Positions 62,944-64,000 of a stretch of DNA of 64,000 bases are shown one piece after another. Numbering within the stretch: position 1 is the first letter of the stretch; each line of letters starts with the position of its first letter. The stretch is from Nocardioides sp. LHD-245 (GTDB lineage Bacteria; Actinomycetota; Actinomycetes; Propionibacteriales; Nocardioidaceae): NCBI RefSeq assembly GCF_030929495.1, contig NZ_JAVFWN010000002.1, forward strand, positions 124,001 to 188,000, in the 5' to 3' direction. The notes under the pieces were generated by a model. It was not told the origin of the DNA. It searched no databases and was given only the letters and a program-made list of their open reading frames with translations. The position numbers were made by a program, and so were the translations under genes.

Positions 62944-64000
62944 GCGCCGTCCTGCTCGTCGAGCTCGTGGAGGTAGGTGCGCGTCATCCGGCCGCCGATC
63001 CGGGTCACGATCTCGTAGTTGATGGTGCCCGCCGCCTCCGCCCAGTCCTGGGCGGTCGGGCCGCCGGCTCCCGGCGGGCCGAGGACGACCACGTCGCTGC
63101 CGACCTCTGGCCGGTCGCCGCCGAGGTCGACGACGAACTGGTCCATGCAGATCGTGCCGCGGACCGGCCGGAGCTTGCCACCGACGCCGACGGTGGCCTG
63201 GTGAGCGGCGCCCGGGGACGAGGCATGCCGGGGGATGCCCTCGCCGTAGCCCACGGGGACCAGGCCCACGGTCGTGGCCTGCTCGGCGACCCAGCGGTGG
63301 CCGTAGGAGACGGCGTCGCCGGGCGCGAGATCCTTGACCAGGGTCAGTGGCGCGTGGACGGTCATCGCCGGCATCAGTCCGATGTCGGTCGCCTGGCCGG
63401 GCGCGGGGTCGAGACCGTAGAGCGCGATGCCGCAGCGGACCGCGTCGAAACGGGCGCTGGGGCGCAGGAGCGCGGTCGCGGAGTTGGCGAAGTGCCGCAG
63501 CTCGGGCCGCAGGCCGTGCGCGTGGGCGAGCGCGAGGGCCTCGCGGAAGGCCTGCTCCTGACGGTCGTTGGCGGGGTGCTCCGGCTCGTCGGCGCAGGCG
63601 GGGTGGGTCCAGATCCCCGTGATCCGCCAGGTGCCCGCCGCCTCGCCCTCGGCGGCGCGGGCGAACAGCGCCGCCCACTCACCGCGGCCGGCGCCGGCGC
63701 GGGACATGCCGGTGTCGAGCTTGAGCTGGACCCGCGCCGGGTGCGTGCGACCGCCGAAGGCCGCGGCCATGACGTCGAGCTGCCCGACGCTGTGGGCGCT
63801 GACGTCGATACCGCCGGCGGCCGCCGCGGCGTAGTCGGCCTCGGGCCCGCCGATCCAACACAGCAGCGGTCCCTCGATCCCGCCGGCCCGGAGCGCGAGC
63901 GCCTCCTCGACGGTGGCCGTGCCGATCCAGTCCGCCCCTCCCTGCCGCGCGGCCCGCGCGCTCGCGAGCGCGCCGTGGCCGTAGCCGTCGGCCTTGACGA
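62940..64000 (-). CDS. alr: Alanine racemase, 5' end beyond window
   Basis: A PLP-dependent racemase making D-alanine for peptidoglycan; 352 residues plus the stop codon are in the window. The N-terminal start lies to the right of 64000. The first visible residues are VKADGYGHGA, containing the PLP-binding Lys. Further motifs are QLKLDTGMSRAG, FDAVRCGIALYGLDP and GDAVSYGHRW, with the C-terminal catalytic Tyr in that last block, and CMDQFVVDLG. The stop overlaps the hydrolase start (GTGA). Reading continues open to the window edge. Confidence 0.94.
   Translation of the reverse strand, partial: VKADGYGHGALASARAARQGGADWIGTATVEEALALRAGGIEGPLLCWIGGPEADYAAAAAGGIDVSAHSVGQLDVMAAAFGGRTHPARVQLKLDTGMSRAGAGRGEWAALFARAAEGEAAGTWRITGIWTHPACADEPEHPANDRQEQAFREALALAHAHGLRPELRHFANSATALLRPSARFDAVRCGIALYGLDPAPGQATDIGLMPAMTVHAPLTLVKDLAPGDAVSYGHRWVAEQATTVGLVPVGYGEGIPRHASSPGAAHQATVGVGGKLRPVRGTICMDQFVVDLGGDRPEVGSDVVVLGPPGAGGPTAQDWAEAAGTINYEIVTRIGGRMTRTYLHELDEQDGA

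Overview
This window is chromosomal DNA from a high-GC actinobacterium, most likely Nocardioides or a close relative in Nocardioidaceae. That placement is inferred from extreme GC at third codon positions, frequent GTG starts, dense 4-base ATGA/GTGA gene overlaps, a 6C-type small RNA, a groES-groEL operon whose GroEL ends in a His/Gly tail, and an alr-tsaE-tsaB-rimI-tsaD-groES-groEL-guaB-guaB3-GMC oxidoreductase-guaA gene order like the one I remember from Mycobacterium and relatives. No rRNA, tRNA, CRISPR array, prophage or intact insertion sequence was seen. Apart from five genes or gene pairs (cupin regulator, TetR, LacI, zwf, MMPL/methyltransferase), everything lies on the minus strand.

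Layout. 1-7.1 kb: a catabolic unit of M20 amidohydrolase, DUF1028 protein, a 27-codon micro-ORF, flavin-dependent LLM oxidoreductase, SnoaL-like protein and alpha/beta hydrolase, divergent from a MerR-XRE-cupin regulator, followed by an NCS1-type permease. Nearly the same operator stands before the hydrolase and before the permease, so these genes look like one small regulon for taking up and opening an unknown, probably nitrogen-containing, small molecule. 7.2-12.5 kb: guaA, a 6C RNA, a ChoD-like GMC oxidoreductase and an aldehyde dehydrogenase. 12.5-17.1 kb: a second aldehyde dehydrogenase, an uncharacterised two-domain protein and an APH-fold kinase, with a KstR-like palindrome between the kinase and a divergent TetR gene. 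17.1-37.3 kb: an L-rhamnose island made of lutCBA, a 1916-residue secreted GH78 rhamnosidase, a 78-residue LuxR-type HTH protein, rhaB, the fused aldolase/dehydrogenase rhaDE, rhaI, the mutarotase, the ABC importer rhaS-rhaQ-rhaP-rhaT and a divergent LacI repressor. Four similar CG-centred operators tie the importer/catabolic operon, the LacI gene, the rhamnosidase and lutABC together. The encoded route is complete: rhamnoside to rhamnose, rhamnulose, rhamnulose-1-P, DHAP plus lactaldehyde, L-lactate and pyruvate.

37.4-49.7 kb: guaB3, a GNAT, a Uma2 protein, guaB, an iron-box-controlled secreted protein with two HtaA domains, a divergent zwf with a tandem operator, cydAB under a Rex-type site, and an ACT-GNAT protein. 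49.7-64 kb: a short repeat cluster, groEL and groES with HrcA/CIRCE sites, an MMPL transporter with a probable leaderless promoter, a THUMP-like methyltransferase, an MpaB-type oxygenase, and the tsaD-rimI-tsaB / tsaE-hydrolase-alr block. Two tandem GH16 glycanases with their own LacI-type palindrome split that block. TsaE is fused to a GNAT domain. alr runs off the right edge.

All assignments come from reading the sequence. Family names rest on recognised motifs, operator assignments on palindrome shape and position, and nothing was checked by database search.
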